Notes: generated by a model not told the origin, from the letters alone. A DNA stretch of 64,000 bases from Pseudomonas entomophila (GCF_018417595.1 NZ_CP070982.1:186001-250000), one strand, 5' to 3'. Counted from the first letter of the stretch, positions 17,497 through 26,682 are shown. Numbers and translations are program-made.

Positions 17497-19076
17497 GCGG
17501 ATCTCCAGCGCGTGGCGCGCGATTCGAGGCGTTGGCCGAGCTGGCCGAGCAGGGCGCCGACCAGGCCGATCAGGACCATGGCGGCCATCACCTGGTCCAT
17601 GCGGAACAATTGCTGGGCACCGATCATCAGGCTGGCGATACCACCGTCCGAGGGCATGAAGTACTCGGCGCCGATGGTACCGAGCCAGGCATAGATCAAC
17701 GCCAGGCGCAGGCCAGCGAAGATGGCCGGGGCGGCGCCGGGCAGCACCAGCAAGCGCAGGCGGTGGGGCAGGTCCAGGCGCAGGGCCTGCGCTGCCTCGC
17801 CGAGTTGCGGCGAGAGGCTGGCGATGCCGCGCTGGGTGGCGATCAGTAGCGGGAAGAACGCCGCCAGGCCGACGAACACCAGCTTGGCGCCTTCGCCCAG
17901 GCCGAACCAGGCGGTCAGCAACGGTACCCAGGCGAACAGCGCCACTTGGCGCAACGCCGACAGGCTGGGGCCGAGCAGGCGTTCGGTGGTGTGCGACAGG
18001 CCCAACAGCAAGCCCAGGGCGAAGCCCGCGCCGCCGCCGATCAGCAACCCGGCGAGTGTGCGTTGCAGGCTCAGGCGCAAGGCCTCGGGCAGCGAGCCGC
18101 TCATCAGCCCGTGATACAGACTGCGCAGCACATCCAGCGGTGAACTGAGGATGTTGGCGTCGACCCAGCCAAAGCTGTTGGCCGCCTGCCACACCACCAA
18201 CACCACCGCAGGCAGCAACAGGCTCTGCCAGCTGTTCGTGGCGTTGCCGCGCGCCTGTTGGCCCATGGCCGGTTGAGGCCAGAACAGCAGGCGGCGTTCC
18301 AGGCGCGAGAAGCCGCGATCCATCAAGGCGCCGACCAGGCCGATCACCAGTATGCACAGGAACACCAGGTCGAGCATGAACAGCTGGCGCCCCCAGACCA
18401 TCAGGTAGCCGATGCCCTCGCTGGAGGCCAGCAGCTCCACCGCCAGCAAGGAAGTCCAGCCGGTCGCCAGGGCCAGGCGAACCCCTGCGAGGAATGCCGG
18501 CAGGGCGGCCGGCAACAACAGGCGCAGGAATACCAGGTGGGCGGGCAAACGCAGGGTGGCGGCAGCTTCACGCAGCTTGGGCTGGGCATCGCGCACACCG
18601 ACCAGGGTGTGCAGGGTGACCGGCACCACCACGGCCTTGACCAGCACCACCAGCTTGAGCAGCTCGCCGATGCCGAAGAACAGCATGAACAGCGGGATCC
18701 AGGCCAGGGTCGGGATCTGCGCCAGGGCGATGAAGGTTGGCAGCACCAGCGTCTGCGCTCTCTGCGACGCGCCAAGCCAGGTCCCCAGCAGCAACCCGCT
18801 GGCGATCCCCGCCAAAAGTCCCCAGATCAGCCGTTGCAAACTTATCCACAGATGCCCCCAGAGCTCTCCGGAGCCGAATTCCAGGGCGCTCTGCCAGACC
18901 AGCGACGGCGCGGGCAGGATCTGCTCGCTCATCCAGTGTTCACGGCTGGCGATAATCCACAATGCCACCACCGCCAACGGCACAATCCACGGTACGCAGG
19001 AGCGGCCTTGTGCCGCGAAAGGGCTGTGTAGCGGCCCCAATCGACGGCGCTGGCCTACGCTCAAGACTTCGCTCAT
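17493..19076 (-). CDS. atsB: Fused double permease AtsB of the sulfate-ester ABC transporter
   Basis: This is a 527-residue inner-membrane protein made of two consecutive BPD_transp_1 modules, each about 250 residues. The EAA-type loops are LREAAATLRLPAHLVFLRLL in the first half and LGEAAQALRLDLPHRLRLLV in the second. Most related importers (SsuC, TauC) use two copies of a 260-residue subunit; here the dimer is one chain. GAGAGG before the ATG at 19076 supports the start. Residues about 13-27 are encoded by a REP-like sequence. The gene is divergent from atsR and overlaps atsC. Confidence 0.85.
   Translation of the reverse strand: MSEVLSVGQRRRLGPLHSPFAAQGRSCVPWIVPLAVVALWIIASREHWMSEQILPAPSLVWQSALEFGSGELWGHLWISLQRLIWGLLAGIASGLLLGTWLGASQRAQTLVLPTFIALAQIPTLAWIPLFMLFFGIGELLKLVVLVKAVVVPVTLHTLVGVRDAQPKLREAAATLRLPAHLVFLRLLLPAALPAFLAGVRLALATGWTSLLAVELLASSEGIGYLMVWGRQLFMLDLVFLCILVIGLVGALMDRGFSRLERRLLFWPQPAMGQQARGNATNSWQSLLLPAVVLVVWQAANSFGWVDANILSSPLDVLRSLYHGLMSGSLPEALRLSLQRTLAGLLIGGGAGFALGLLLGLSHTTERLLGPSLSALRQVALFAWVPLLTAWFGLGEGAKLVFVGLAAFFPLLIATQRGIASLSPQLGEAAQALRLDLPHRLRLLVLPGAAPAIFAGLRLALIYAWLGTIGAEYFMPSDGGIASLMIGAQQLFRMDQVMAAMVLIGLVGALLGQLGQRLESRATRWRSA
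18996..19038. repeat. REP element inside the atsB coding region
   Basis: The sequence GGAGCGGCCTTGTGCCGCGA followed by AAGGGC matches the REP variant also present at 49308-49380. It is read in frame as GPLHSPFAAQGRSC in the N-terminal cytoplasmic tail of AtsB, before the first membrane helix. Confidence 0.8.
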
Positions 19077-19374
19077 CAAGGCACCTCTCAAACCATTCCT
19101 TGTTTATTCGTTTATGGAATTAAAAATTCTCACAAGCGATATTCAAGAGATAAGAGCATGCGCCCGCTGCATGCGAAAGCCCCAAGCCATTGCGTTTTCC
19201 TCATATTTTCCATGCGTGCACTGCAAGTCATCCGCCGGCCCGCATGACGTCTGGTTTATGTCTTCTGGTTACTAAAAAATGAAGTTTTGATCTTTGTAGG
19301 TTCTAACTCGACCTGCCTAGCTTCTGGCCAAAGCGCCGGCCATCGCCGGTGGCAGCCTGCCCAGGAGCCTCGCC
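19077..19374. promoter_or_regulatory. Divergent atsB / atsR regulatory region with GAATTAAAAAT block
   Basis: This is an AT-rich interval of about 300 bases between divergent genes. GAATTAAAAAT at 19117-19127 is identical to the block at 22512-22522 before sftP. Twenty-odd bases later GAGATAAGAGC could be a promoter or activator half-site. Control by a LysR-type activator (SftR and/or CysB) is inferred from the setting. Confidence 0.5.
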
Positions 19375-20424
19375 ATGAAGACCCGATTCCGCCACCTGCT
19401 CACCCCCCTGCTGGCCGGCCTGCTCAGTGCCTTGCCAGTGGCTGCCCACGCGGTCCAGCCCGAGGTCATTCGTATCGCCGTCCCGGACCTGAGCGCCGGC
19501 AGCAAGCCCAGCGCCGGAGGCGTGGTCGACGTACTGCGCGCCCAGCAGCTGCTTGAGAAGGCGTTTGCCAAGGACGGCATTCGCATCGACTGGCACTTCT
19601 TCAAGGGCGCAGGCCCTGTGGTCAACGAGGCACTGGCCAACGGCCAGGCCGATTTCGCCTACCTCGGTGACCTGGCCGCGATCATCGGCAAGGCCAACGG
19701 CCTCGACACCCGCGTGTTGTCTGCCGGGGTGCGCGGCGTGAAGAGCTACCTTGGCGTGGTGCCGGGCTCGGGCATCCACAGCCTGCAGGACCTCAAGGGC
19801 AAGCGCGTTGCAGTGTTCCGGGGTACCGCCAACCAGCTGTCGTTCGCCAGCGCCCTGGCCAGCCAGGGGTTGTCCGAGCGTGAGCTGAAGGTGATCAACC
19901 TGGACTTCAACGCCGCCAACGCCGCACTGGCCGCCAAGCAGATCGACGCCACCTGGGGGCTGTCCAACTTGCTGTCGCTGCGTGAGCGTGGCCTGGTCGA
20001 GCTGCCGGTCAACTCCCGCGACCTCAAGGGTGCCGGCGGCACCCAGTCCGTGCTGATCGGCACCGGTGAGTTCATCCGCCAGCACCCCGACCTGGTGCAG
20101 CGCCTGGTCACCGCCCAGCAGCAGGCGGTGAAGTGGTTGCAGAACGAACACAACCGTGACGCCTACGTGGACTTGGTGTCGACCCAGGCCAACTGGCCAC
20201 GGGCGATCCTGCGCGACGACCTGGCCCAGGAAAACCTGGCCCGTTACTTCGACCCACGCCTGGATGCCGAATTCGTCGGCCTGCTGCAGCAGGGCGTCGA
20301 CCTGGCCGCCAAGGAGCGCCTGATCCGCCGTGGCTTCCAGGTCGCCGACTGGATCGAGCCTCGCTTCCTCGAAGCCGCCCTGCAACAGGACCAGGCCACC
20401 CAGGCCACCCAGGCCGCCCGCTGA
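19375..20424 (+). CDS. atsR: Sulfate-ester-binding periplasmic protein AtsR
   Basis: This is a 349-residue substrate-binding protein of the SsuA/TauA superfamily. The signal peptide ends at LPVAAHA. The ligand-binding fold is recognised by FFKGAGPVVNEALANGQADF, then LGDLAAIIGKANG, the hinge segment DLKGKRVAVFRGTANQLSFA and VINLDFNAANAALAAKQIDA. The C-terminus ends in a short QAT repeat (QATQATQA). It should deliver sulfate esters to AtsBC, encoded on the opposite strand. CAGGAG precedes the ATG. It is co-transcribed with atsK, 37 bases downstream. Confidence 0.82.
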   Translation: MKTRFRHLLTPLLAGLLSALPVAAHAVQPEVIRIAVPDLSAGSKPSAGGVVDVLRAQQLLEKAFAKDGIRIDWHFFKGAGPVVNEALANGQADFAYLGDLAAIIGKANGLDTRVLSAGVRGVKSYLGVVPGSGIHSLQDLKGKRVAVFRGTANQLSFASALASQGLSERELKVINLDFNAANAALAAKQIDATWGLSNLLSLRERGLVELPVNSRDLKGAGGTQSVLIGTGEFIRQHPDLVQRLVTAQQQAVKWLQNEHNRDAYVDLVSTQANWPRAILRDDLAQENLARYFDPRLDAEFVGLLQQGVDLAAKERLIRRGFQVADWIEPRFLEAALQQDQATQATQAAR

Positions 20425-20461
20425 ATCCGAACCCCGACAAGAAACCGTGAGGAGCACGACC

Positions 20462-21367
20462 ATGAGCAACGCCGCACTGGCCACCACGCCGCAAGCCCTC
20501 GAACTCGACATCCAGCCCGTTGCCGGACGCATCGGTGCTGAGATCCGAGGCATCAAGCTGTCCGCCGATCTGGACCCCGCCACTATCGAGGCCATCCAGG
20601 CCGCGCTGGTGCAGCACAAGGTGATTTTCTTCCGCGCCCAGGACCACCTTGACGACCAAGGCCAGGAGGCCTTCGCCCAGTTGCTCGGCGAGCCCATCGC
20701 CCACCCCACCGTGCCGGTGGTCGACGGCACGAGTTACCTGCTCCAGCTCGATGGTGCCGAAGGCCAGCGGGCCAACTCCTGGCACACCGACGTGACCTTC
20801 GTCGATGCCTACCCCAAGGCCTCGATCCTGCGTAGCGTGGTGGCCCCGGCCTCGGGTGGCGACACGGTATGGGCCAACACCGCCGCGGCTTATCAGGAAT
20901 TGCCTGAGCCACTGCGCGAACTGGCCGACAAGCTGTGGGCGGTGCACAGCAACGAGTACGACTATGCCAGCGTCAAGCCGGATGTCGACCCGGCCAAGCT
21001 CGAGCGCTACCGCAAGGTGTTCACCTCGACGGTGTACGAGACCGAGCACCCGGTGGTGCGGGTGCATCCGATCAGTGGCGAGCGGGCGTTGCAGCTGGGG
21101 CACTTCGTCAAGCGCATCAAGGGTTACTCGCTGGCGGATTCGCAGCATCTGTTCGCGCTGCTGCAGGGGCATGTGACACGCCTGGAAAACACCGTGCGCT
21201 GGCGCTGGCAGGCAGGTGACGTGGCGATCTGGGATAACCGCGCCACGCAGCACTACGCGGTGGATGACTATGGTACCCAGCCGCGCATCGTGCGCCGGGT
21301 GACCCTGGCCGGGGAAGTGCCGGTGGGGGTGGATGGGCAACTCAGCCGAACGACCCGCAAGGGCTGA
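20462..21367 (+). CDS. atsK: Alpha-ketoglutarate-dependent alkylsulfatase AtsK
   Basis: This is a 301-residue Fe(II)/2-oxoglutarate dioxygenase that cleaves medium-chain alkyl sulfate esters to aldehyde plus sulfate. The metal triad is complete: His108 and Asp110 in NSWHTDVTF and His264 in RATQHYAVDDY. The 2-oxoglutarate arginine lies in RIVRRVT (about 279). Residue numbers and flanking sequence match AtsK of P. putida S-313. TauD is the nearest paralogue (49406-50239) but differs in its substrate-loop region. GAGG lies before the ATG. Confidence 0.9.
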   Translation: MSNAALATTPQALELDIQPVAGRIGAEIRGIKLSADLDPATIEAIQAALVQHKVIFFRAQDHLDDQGQEAFAQLLGEPIAHPTVPVVDGTSYLLQLDGAEGQRANSWHTDVTFVDAYPKASILRSVVAPASGGDTVWANTAAAYQELPEPLRELADKLWAVHSNEYDYASVKPDVDPAKLERYRKVFTSTVYETEHPVVRVHPISGERALQLGHFVKRIKGYSLADSQHLFALLQGHVTRLENTVRWRWQAGDVAIWDNRATQHYAVDDYGTQPRIVRRVTLAGEVPVGVDGQLSRTTRKG

Positions 21368-21420
21368 TGCCAGCGTAGATCTTTGTGGGAACAACCTTGG
21401 TCTTGAGGTTGGCGCGGTCT

Positions 21421-21496
21421 CTGTGGGAGCGGGCTTGCCCGCGAATACGATGGTGGCTTCACCGCCGCTTTCGCGGGCAAGCCCCGCTCCCACAGG
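21421..21496. repeat. REP pair between converging atsK and sftR
   Basis: Two inverted copies of the GGAGCGGGCTTGCCCGCG type enclose a short spacer. It lies between converging genes and could protect both mRNA 3' ends. Confidence 0.9.
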
Positions 21497-21511
21497 TTGA
21501 GTGAAAACCCC

Positions 21512-22426
21512 TCAGATTTCGGCATCGCAGGCCACCAGTTGCCTGACCAACCCCTGCGCCAACGCCGACAACCCATACCCCACCCGGCTCACCACGCCAT
21601 ATCGCGTGTAGAACGCCTCTTCCTGCTCCGGCGCCAAGTCCGCCAGCTCGAGCGCCACCAACCCCCGCTCCCCCTGGTACGGCCGCAGGTTCGCGTTGCA
21701 GGCGATGCCGATGGTGTCCGAGTGCAGCACCACATTGAGCAGCGCATAGCCGTGCTCGCATTCCACGCTGGGTAGAAAGTCCTGCCGACCACTGAGATCA
21801 CTGAGGATCTTGCGGATGTTCGGCGGGCGAAACGTGGTGGCCAATGGGTATTCGAACAGGTCCCGCGCCTGTACTTCGGCATGCTCGGTCAGCGGGTGGC
21901 TGGCACGGCAGCAGAAGTGCCAGCGCTGTGGCTTGAGTTTGAGCACCTGATAATCCGGATCGGCCTCGAACTGGCGAGTATCGGCCACGAAGAATTCGAT
22001 TTCCTCGGCGACCAATCGCCGGTTCAGTGCCTGCCAGTTATCCACCTGGAAACAGGTGCGCGCCGCCGGGTATTCGGCAACGAATCGCGCCACCGCGCGA
22101 GGCACCAGCCCACCGGCTGGCGCCGGTCCCGAGCCGAAGCGCACCACGCCTGTGGTCGCGCCATTGAACTGGTTGATCTCGTTGGCCAGGTTGTGCGCCC
22201 CATGCACCAACCGCCGCGCATGCTCCAGCACCAGCAGCCCCTGACGAGTCGGCGCCAGCTCCTTGCTGGCGCGGTCGACCAGGCGGCAGCCGACGTTGTG
22301 TTCCAGCGTCTGGATGCTGCGGCTGAAGGCCGATTGCGAAAGGTTCACCGCAGCCGCCGCAGCCACGAAGCTGCGGTGTTCGACAAGGGCGATGAAGTGG
22401 CGGAGCTGGCGCAGGTCGATATGCAT
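21512..22426 (-). CDS. sftR: LysR-type regulator of sulfate-ester metabolism SftR
   Basis: This is a 304-residue LysR regulator. The N-terminal winged helix (residues 1-60) contains LRHFIALVEHRSFVAAAAA and LSQSAFSRSIQTLEHNVG. The remainder is the periplasmic-binding-like effector domain. It is divergent from the TonB receptor gene sftP and next to atsRK, the arrangement reported for SftR of P. putida S-313, which controls sulfate-ester genes. The assignment rests on context and product family. Confidence 0.8.
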   Translation of the reverse strand: MHIDLRQLRHFIALVEHRSFVAAAAAVNLSQSAFSRSIQTLEHNVGCRLVDRASKELAPTRQGLLVLEHARRLVHGAHNLANEINQFNGATTGVVRFGSGPAPAGGLVPRAVARFVAEYPAARTCFQVDNWQALNRRLVAEEIEFFVADTRQFEADPDYQVLKLKPQRWHFCCRASHPLTEHAEVQARDLFEYPLATTFRPPNIRKILSDLSGRQDFLPSVECEHGYALLNVVLHSDTIGIACNANLRPYQGERGLVALELADLAPEQEEAFYTRYGVVSRVGYGLSALAQGLVRQLVACDAEI

Positions 22427-22619
22427 TTTCTACATGGAAACTTTCGGTGGAATGCAATTGCTGGGAAGGGTTGGGAACCTTATAAAGGGACTTACTTATT
22501 CCACAAAATATGAATTAAAAATATTTATATCTCTTAAAAGAATATAAGCCCGTCCGACCGCGATTCGGTTCCGCCAACGGAAATGCTCGCCAGGGCCCAT
22601 GCCTTCAAGGAGCATTTGC
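22427..22619. promoter_or_regulatory. Divergent sftR / sftP regulatory region
   Basis: This is an AT-rich stretch between the divergent genes. GAATTAAAAAT at 22512-22522 repeats the block in the atsB/atsR region. Further down, CTTAAAAGAATATAAGC (about 22535-22551) could hold a promoter -10. AAGGAG at 22607-22612 is the sftP ribosome-binding site. Confidence 0.5.
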
Positions 22620-24953
22620 ATGTCCCGACTTTCCCGTTGGCCCGCGCGCATATCGTTGTTCGCCTTGCAGCCCTTGGCAGCCGGTGTGTTGCTGGCCGCC
22701 GCCGGCGCCACGTTCGCCGAAGAACCCACTCCAGCGCCTGCTGTCGAGCAGGACGCCAAGCTCGGTACTGTCACCGTCAATGCCCGGCGCCGTGAGGAAA
22801 CCGCCCAGAGCGTGCCCACGCCGATCAGCGTGCTGAGCAGCGAAACCCTGGAAACCCAACGCATTTACCGGGTGCAGGACCTGCAGCAACTGGTGCCGAG
22901 CACCAACGTGTCCTACGTGCACGCCCGCCAGTCGAGCATTTCCATCCGTGGCCTGGGCAACAACCCGGCCAGCGATGGCCTGGAGGGCAGCGTCGGTGTG
23001 TACCTGGACAACGTCTACCTGGGCCGCCCCGGCATGGCGGTGTTCGACCTGCTCGATGTCGAGCAGCTGGAAGTGCTGCGCGGCCCGCAGGGCACACTGT
23101 TCGGCAAGAACACCACCGCCGGGGTGCTGAACATCACCACGCGCAAGCCGACCTTCCACCAGGAAGGCAGCGTGCAGTCTTCCCTCGGTGAGGATGGCTA
23201 CTGGCAGACCCTGGGCAGTTTCTCAGGCCCCCTCACCGACACCCTCGCCGGGCGCATCAGTGCCTACCACACCGAAGACGACGGCTATGTGAAGAACATC
23301 CACGACGGCCACGACCTCAACGGCGGCAAGCGCCAGGGCTTTCGCACGCAGTTGCTGTTCAAGCCCAACGAGACGTTCAACTTGCGCTGGATCGGCGAGT
23401 ACAACGAGGAGAACTCCGACAACGGCATCCTCAGCCTCTACAGCACCGGCCCGACCATCAACGGTGTGAACCGCTACGAAACCCTGGCCGCCCAGGCCGG
23501 GGCGACCCTGGTGTCGGGCAAGGACCGCAAGGTCAACTTCGACGCCGACCAGATGGTCAAGGTATTCCAGGGCGGCACGTCGATAGAGGCCAACTGGACG
23601 CTGCCCAACGACTTCACCCTCACCTCCATCAGCGCCTACCGCTGGTGGGATTTCACCCCGCGCAACGATGACGGCCTCAACGTGCCGGTGTTCTACAGTG
23701 CCGGGGTGTCGGTGCGGGACAAGCAGTATTCGCAGGAAATTCGCCTGGCCTCGCCCACCGGCGGCTTCTTCGACTACGTGCTGGGCGCGTACTACTTCAA
23801 GCAGGACCTGGACAACAAATCGTTCACTTACTATGGGCCGCAGGCCGATATCTGGAACCTGACCCCGGCCGGTGCCCTGGCCAATGTGAATACTATTGGC
23901 AATGGCCACATCGACACGGACAGCTATGCGCTGTTCGCCCAGGGCACCTGGCACCTGACCGAACGCTTGGACTTCACCGCCGGAGTGCGCGGCACCTACG
24001 AAGAGAAGAGTGCCTGGGTTACCCGCGATGCGCCCTACGGTGGTGCCGCGGTGGCCGGTGCTGCGGCCACGGCCCGACAGGGCCGGGTGGGCGCTTACGA
24101 TTCGGGCGACCTCAACCAGTACAGCTTCGCCCCGTCCGGCCTGCTCAGCCTGAGCTACCGCTTCACCGACGACCTGCTGGGCTATGCCAGCCTGTCCCAT
24201 GGCGAGAAGTCCGGGGGCGTCAACCTGACCGTCGGCGCCGCGCCACGGCTGGGCACCGATTCGCTGCTGGTGGGCACCGAGCGCGCCAACAACGCCGAAC
24301 TCGGGCTCAAGAGCACCTTGTTCGACAACCGTCTGCAACTCAACACCAACCTGTTCTGGACCGAAGTGCACGGCTACCAGGCCAACGTCTACGACGAAGC
24401 CAACCGCGTGCAATACCTGGCCAACGCTGGCAGCGTGCGTTCGCGTGGCCTGGAGTTCGAGGCCACGGCCCTGCCGATCCGTGGTCTTACGGTGAACTTC
24501 AACGGTTCATGGAACGACGTGCGCTACACCGACTACAAGGACGCGCCGTGCCCGCCCGAGGTGAGCCTGGCCAACCCCGCGGCCACCTGCGACCTGTCTG
24601 GCCACCAGGTGGTTGGCGCCTCCAAGTACATCGCCAACCTCAACGGGCAGTACAAGTGGCAACTGGCCGAGCGCATCGAGCCCTACGTCACCGCCAGCTA
24701 TGCCTTCCGCTCCAAGGCGGTGGGCACCATCGACGACTCCGACTACGGCCAGATCCCCAGCTACGCCATCGTCAACCTCTCCACCGGCGTGCGCCTGGAC
24801 CAGGGCGACGGCGTGCTCGACCTGTCGCTATGGGTGAAGAACGCCGGCGACAAGACCTATTTCACCAGCCTGTGGAACTCCGCCAACGGCGGCTATGCCG
24901 GCGTGCTGGGCACCCCGCGCACCGTGGGCGCCACCGCCCGCTACGACTTCTGA
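22620..24953 (+). CDS. sftP: TonB-dependent outer-membrane receptor SftP
   Basis: This is a 777-residue TonB-dependent receptor. A signal peptide ends near ATFAEEP. The TonB-box region (GTVTVNARRREE) and the plug domain follow (TPISVLSSETLE, IRGLGNNPAS, then VEQLEVLRGPQGTLFGKNTT). A beta-barrel ends in the aromatic terminus ATARYDF. The start at 22620 follows AAGGAG; an upstream in-frame ATG does not. The gene is 17 bases from astA in one operon and divergent from sftR. It probably takes up sulfate esters through the outer membrane; substrate assignment follows the S-313 system. Confidence 0.82.
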   Translation: MSRLSRWPARISLFALQPLAAGVLLAAAGATFAEEPTPAPAVEQDAKLGTVTVNARRREETAQSVPTPISVLSSETLETQRIYRVQDLQQLVPSTNVSYVHARQSSISIRGLGNNPASDGLEGSVGVYLDNVYLGRPGMAVFDLLDVEQLEVLRGPQGTLFGKNTTAGVLNITTRKPTFHQEGSVQSSLGEDGYWQTLGSFSGPLTDTLAGRISAYHTEDDGYVKNIHDGHDLNGGKRQGFRTQLLFKPNETFNLRWIGEYNEENSDNGILSLYSTGPTINGVNRYETLAAQAGATLVSGKDRKVNFDADQMVKVFQGGTSIEANWTLPNDFTLTSISAYRWWDFTPRNDDGLNVPVFYSAGVSVRDKQYSQEIRLASPTGGFFDYVLGAYYFKQDLDNKSFTYYGPQADIWNLTPAGALANVNTIGNGHIDTDSYALFAQGTWHLTERLDFTAGVRGTYEEKSAWVTRDAPYGGAAVAGAAATARQGRVGAYDSGDLNQYSFAPSGLLSLSYRFTDDLLGYASLSHGEKSGGVNLTVGAAPRLGTDSLLVGTERANNAELGLKSTLFDNRLQLNTNLFWTEVHGYQANVYDEANRVQYLANAGSVRSRGLEFEATALPIRGLTVNFNGSWNDVRYTDYKDAPCPPEVSLANPAATCDLSGHQVVGASKYIANLNGQYKWQLAERIEPYVTASYAFRSKAVGTIDDSDYGQIPSYAIVNLSTGVRLDQGDGVLDLSLWVKNAGDKTYFTSLWNSANGGYAGVLGTPRTVGATARYDF

Positions 24954-24970
24954 GCACAAGGAGCTTTGCC

Positions 24971-26644
24971 ATGAATGCCAAGACCCAACCCCATGAACTG
25001 CCCGAAGGCGCCTGCCTGACTGCCAAGGTGCCTGATCGCGACGAAGCCCTGCTGGGCGACGTAGTGGTCAACCCCTACCGCCTGGCGCCGCTGACCGCGA
25101 TCATCCGCGATGGCGGTCGCGCCATCGGCAGTGCCCATGTGCGGGTGCTGGGGCGGAGCGAGCGCGGTGTCGACATCACCTATGACGTCTCCGACCGTTC
25201 GCTGTGGACCTACGGCGGCATCCCGGTGTTCGGCCTTTATCCGGACCACGTCAACCAGGTCGAGGTCAGCTACAAGCTCGACGGCGAGCGTATTCGCCAG
25301 CGCTATGAGATCTATGCCCCGGCCGTACGCCTGCCGGTGGTGGCGAAACAGACTGCGGCATTGCCTGAGGTGGAGCCGATCAAGGTCGCCCCTGGTTTCG
25401 AAAAGCGCCTGTACCTGTTCAACCACCTGCTGGCCGAGATCCCCGGTGGGCGTGCCTTCAAGTGGAATGGCCTGGGTGGTGCCGCCGAGTGGGATTCGGT
25501 GGGCAACAACTGGATCGCCGACAGCAATGGCGATGTGCGCTGGTACCTGGATATCGAGCAGATCCACGATTCCAACCGCCGCGACGGCCTGGGCGGCACC
25601 ATGGGCTTCCACCAGACCCGCGACGGCAAACTGATCTGGGGCCAGGGCCAGACCTACTCCAAGTACGACCTGCTCGGCCGGCAGGTGTGGCAACGCAGCC
25701 TGCCGGACAAGTTCGCCGACTTCTCCCACGAGATCCGCGAGACGGTAAACGGCACCTACCTGCTGCGGGTGGGCACCAGCGACTACCGCCGCCCCGACGG
25801 CAAGCGCGTGCGTTCCATCCGCGACCACATCATCGAGGTCAACGAAGCAGGTGACGTGCTGGACTTCTGGGACCTGAACCAGATCCTCGACCCGTATCGC
25901 GGCGAGCTGCTGGAGACCCTGGGCAAGGCGGCGATCCAGCTGCCAGAGGGCGTGCAGAAACAAGACGACCGTCTGGCCAACGAGCTGGCCGAAGGCGACC
26001 TGCCGTTCGGTGATACCCCCGGCGTCGGCACCGGGCGCAACTGGGCTCACGTCAATGCCATCGACTACGACGCCGATGACGACAGCATCATCGTTTCAGC
26101 ACGTCATCAGGGTGTGGTGAAGATCGGTCGCGACAAGCAGGTGAAGTGGATCCTCGCCGCACCGCAAGGTTGGCCGGCACGTTTGCAGGACAAAGTGCTC
26201 AAACCGGTGGGCGAGGGCTTCGAGTGGTCCTGGACCCAGCACACCGCCTGGCTGACCGGGCGTGGCACATTGAACGTGTTCGACAATGGCTGGGGCCGTG
26301 ACTTCGGGCCGACCAAGCTGGCCGGCAACTACAGCCGGGCGGTGGAATACCGGATCGACGAGGCCAAGGGTACGGTCGAGCAGGTGTGGCAGTACGGCAA
26401 GGAGCGCGGGGACGAGTGGTACAGCCCGATCACCTCGGTAGTGGCGTACCGGGCGGATACCGATACCCAGTTCATCTATTCGGCCTCGGTGAACTTCCTG
26501 ACACCAGAGAAGCTGACGACCACCGTGCTCAATGAAGTGCGTCGTGGCACCCAGGAGGTGGCGGTGGAGCTGAAAGTGCACAGTCGCCAGCCGGGCAGCG
26601 TGGGTTACCGGGCGCTGGTGATCGACCTCGACAAGGCGTTCTGA
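24971..26644 (+). CDS. astA: Arylsulfate sulfotransferase AstA
   Basis: This is a 557-residue bacterial arylsulfotransferase (ASST family) that moves the sulfuryl group from phenyl sulfate donors to phenolic acceptors. Family hallmarks are the N-terminal beta domain, the propeller segments (GGTMGFHQTRDGKLIWGQGQ, then DHIIEVNEAGDVLDFWDL) and the catalytic-region NWAHVNAIDYDADDDSIIVS. WTQHTAWL and FDNGWGR come later. No signal peptide is visible, unlike E. coli AssT, so it is likely cytoplasmic. Downstream of sftP, it matches the AstA setting in P. putida S-313. Confidence 0.83.
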   Translation: MNAKTQPHELPEGACLTAKVPDRDEALLGDVVVNPYRLAPLTAIIRDGGRAIGSAHVRVLGRSERGVDITYDVSDRSLWTYGGIPVFGLYPDHVNQVEVSYKLDGERIRQRYEIYAPAVRLPVVAKQTAALPEVEPIKVAPGFEKRLYLFNHLLAEIPGGRAFKWNGLGGAAEWDSVGNNWIADSNGDVRWYLDIEQIHDSNRRDGLGGTMGFHQTRDGKLIWGQGQTYSKYDLLGRQVWQRSLPDKFADFSHEIRETVNGTYLLRVGTSDYRRPDGKRVRSIRDHIIEVNEAGDVLDFWDLNQILDPYRGELLETLGKAAIQLPEGVQKQDDRLANELAEGDLPFGDTPGVGTGRNWAHVNAIDYDADDDSIIVSARHQGVVKIGRDKQVKWILAAPQGWPARLQDKVLKPVGEGFEWSWTQHTAWLTGRGTLNVFDNGWGRDFGPTKLAGNYSRAVEYRIDEAKGTVEQVWQYGKERGDEWYSPITSVVAYRADTDTQFIYSASVNFLTPEKLTTTVLNEVRRGTQEVAVELKVHSRQPGSVGYRALVIDLDKAF

Positions 26645-26660
26645 CTCGATCCTCCCTCCG

Positions 26661-26681
26661 ACAGGTTATCGGCTAACCTGT
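26661..26681 (+). terminator. Stem-loop after astA
   Basis: A perfect 8-bp stem (ACAGGTTA / TAACCTGT) with a five-base loop lies 16 bases after the astA stop. There is no T-run, so it may be an mRNA 3'-end structure rather than an intrinsic terminator. The REP pair follows directly. Confidence 0.45.
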
Positions 26682-26682
26682 A

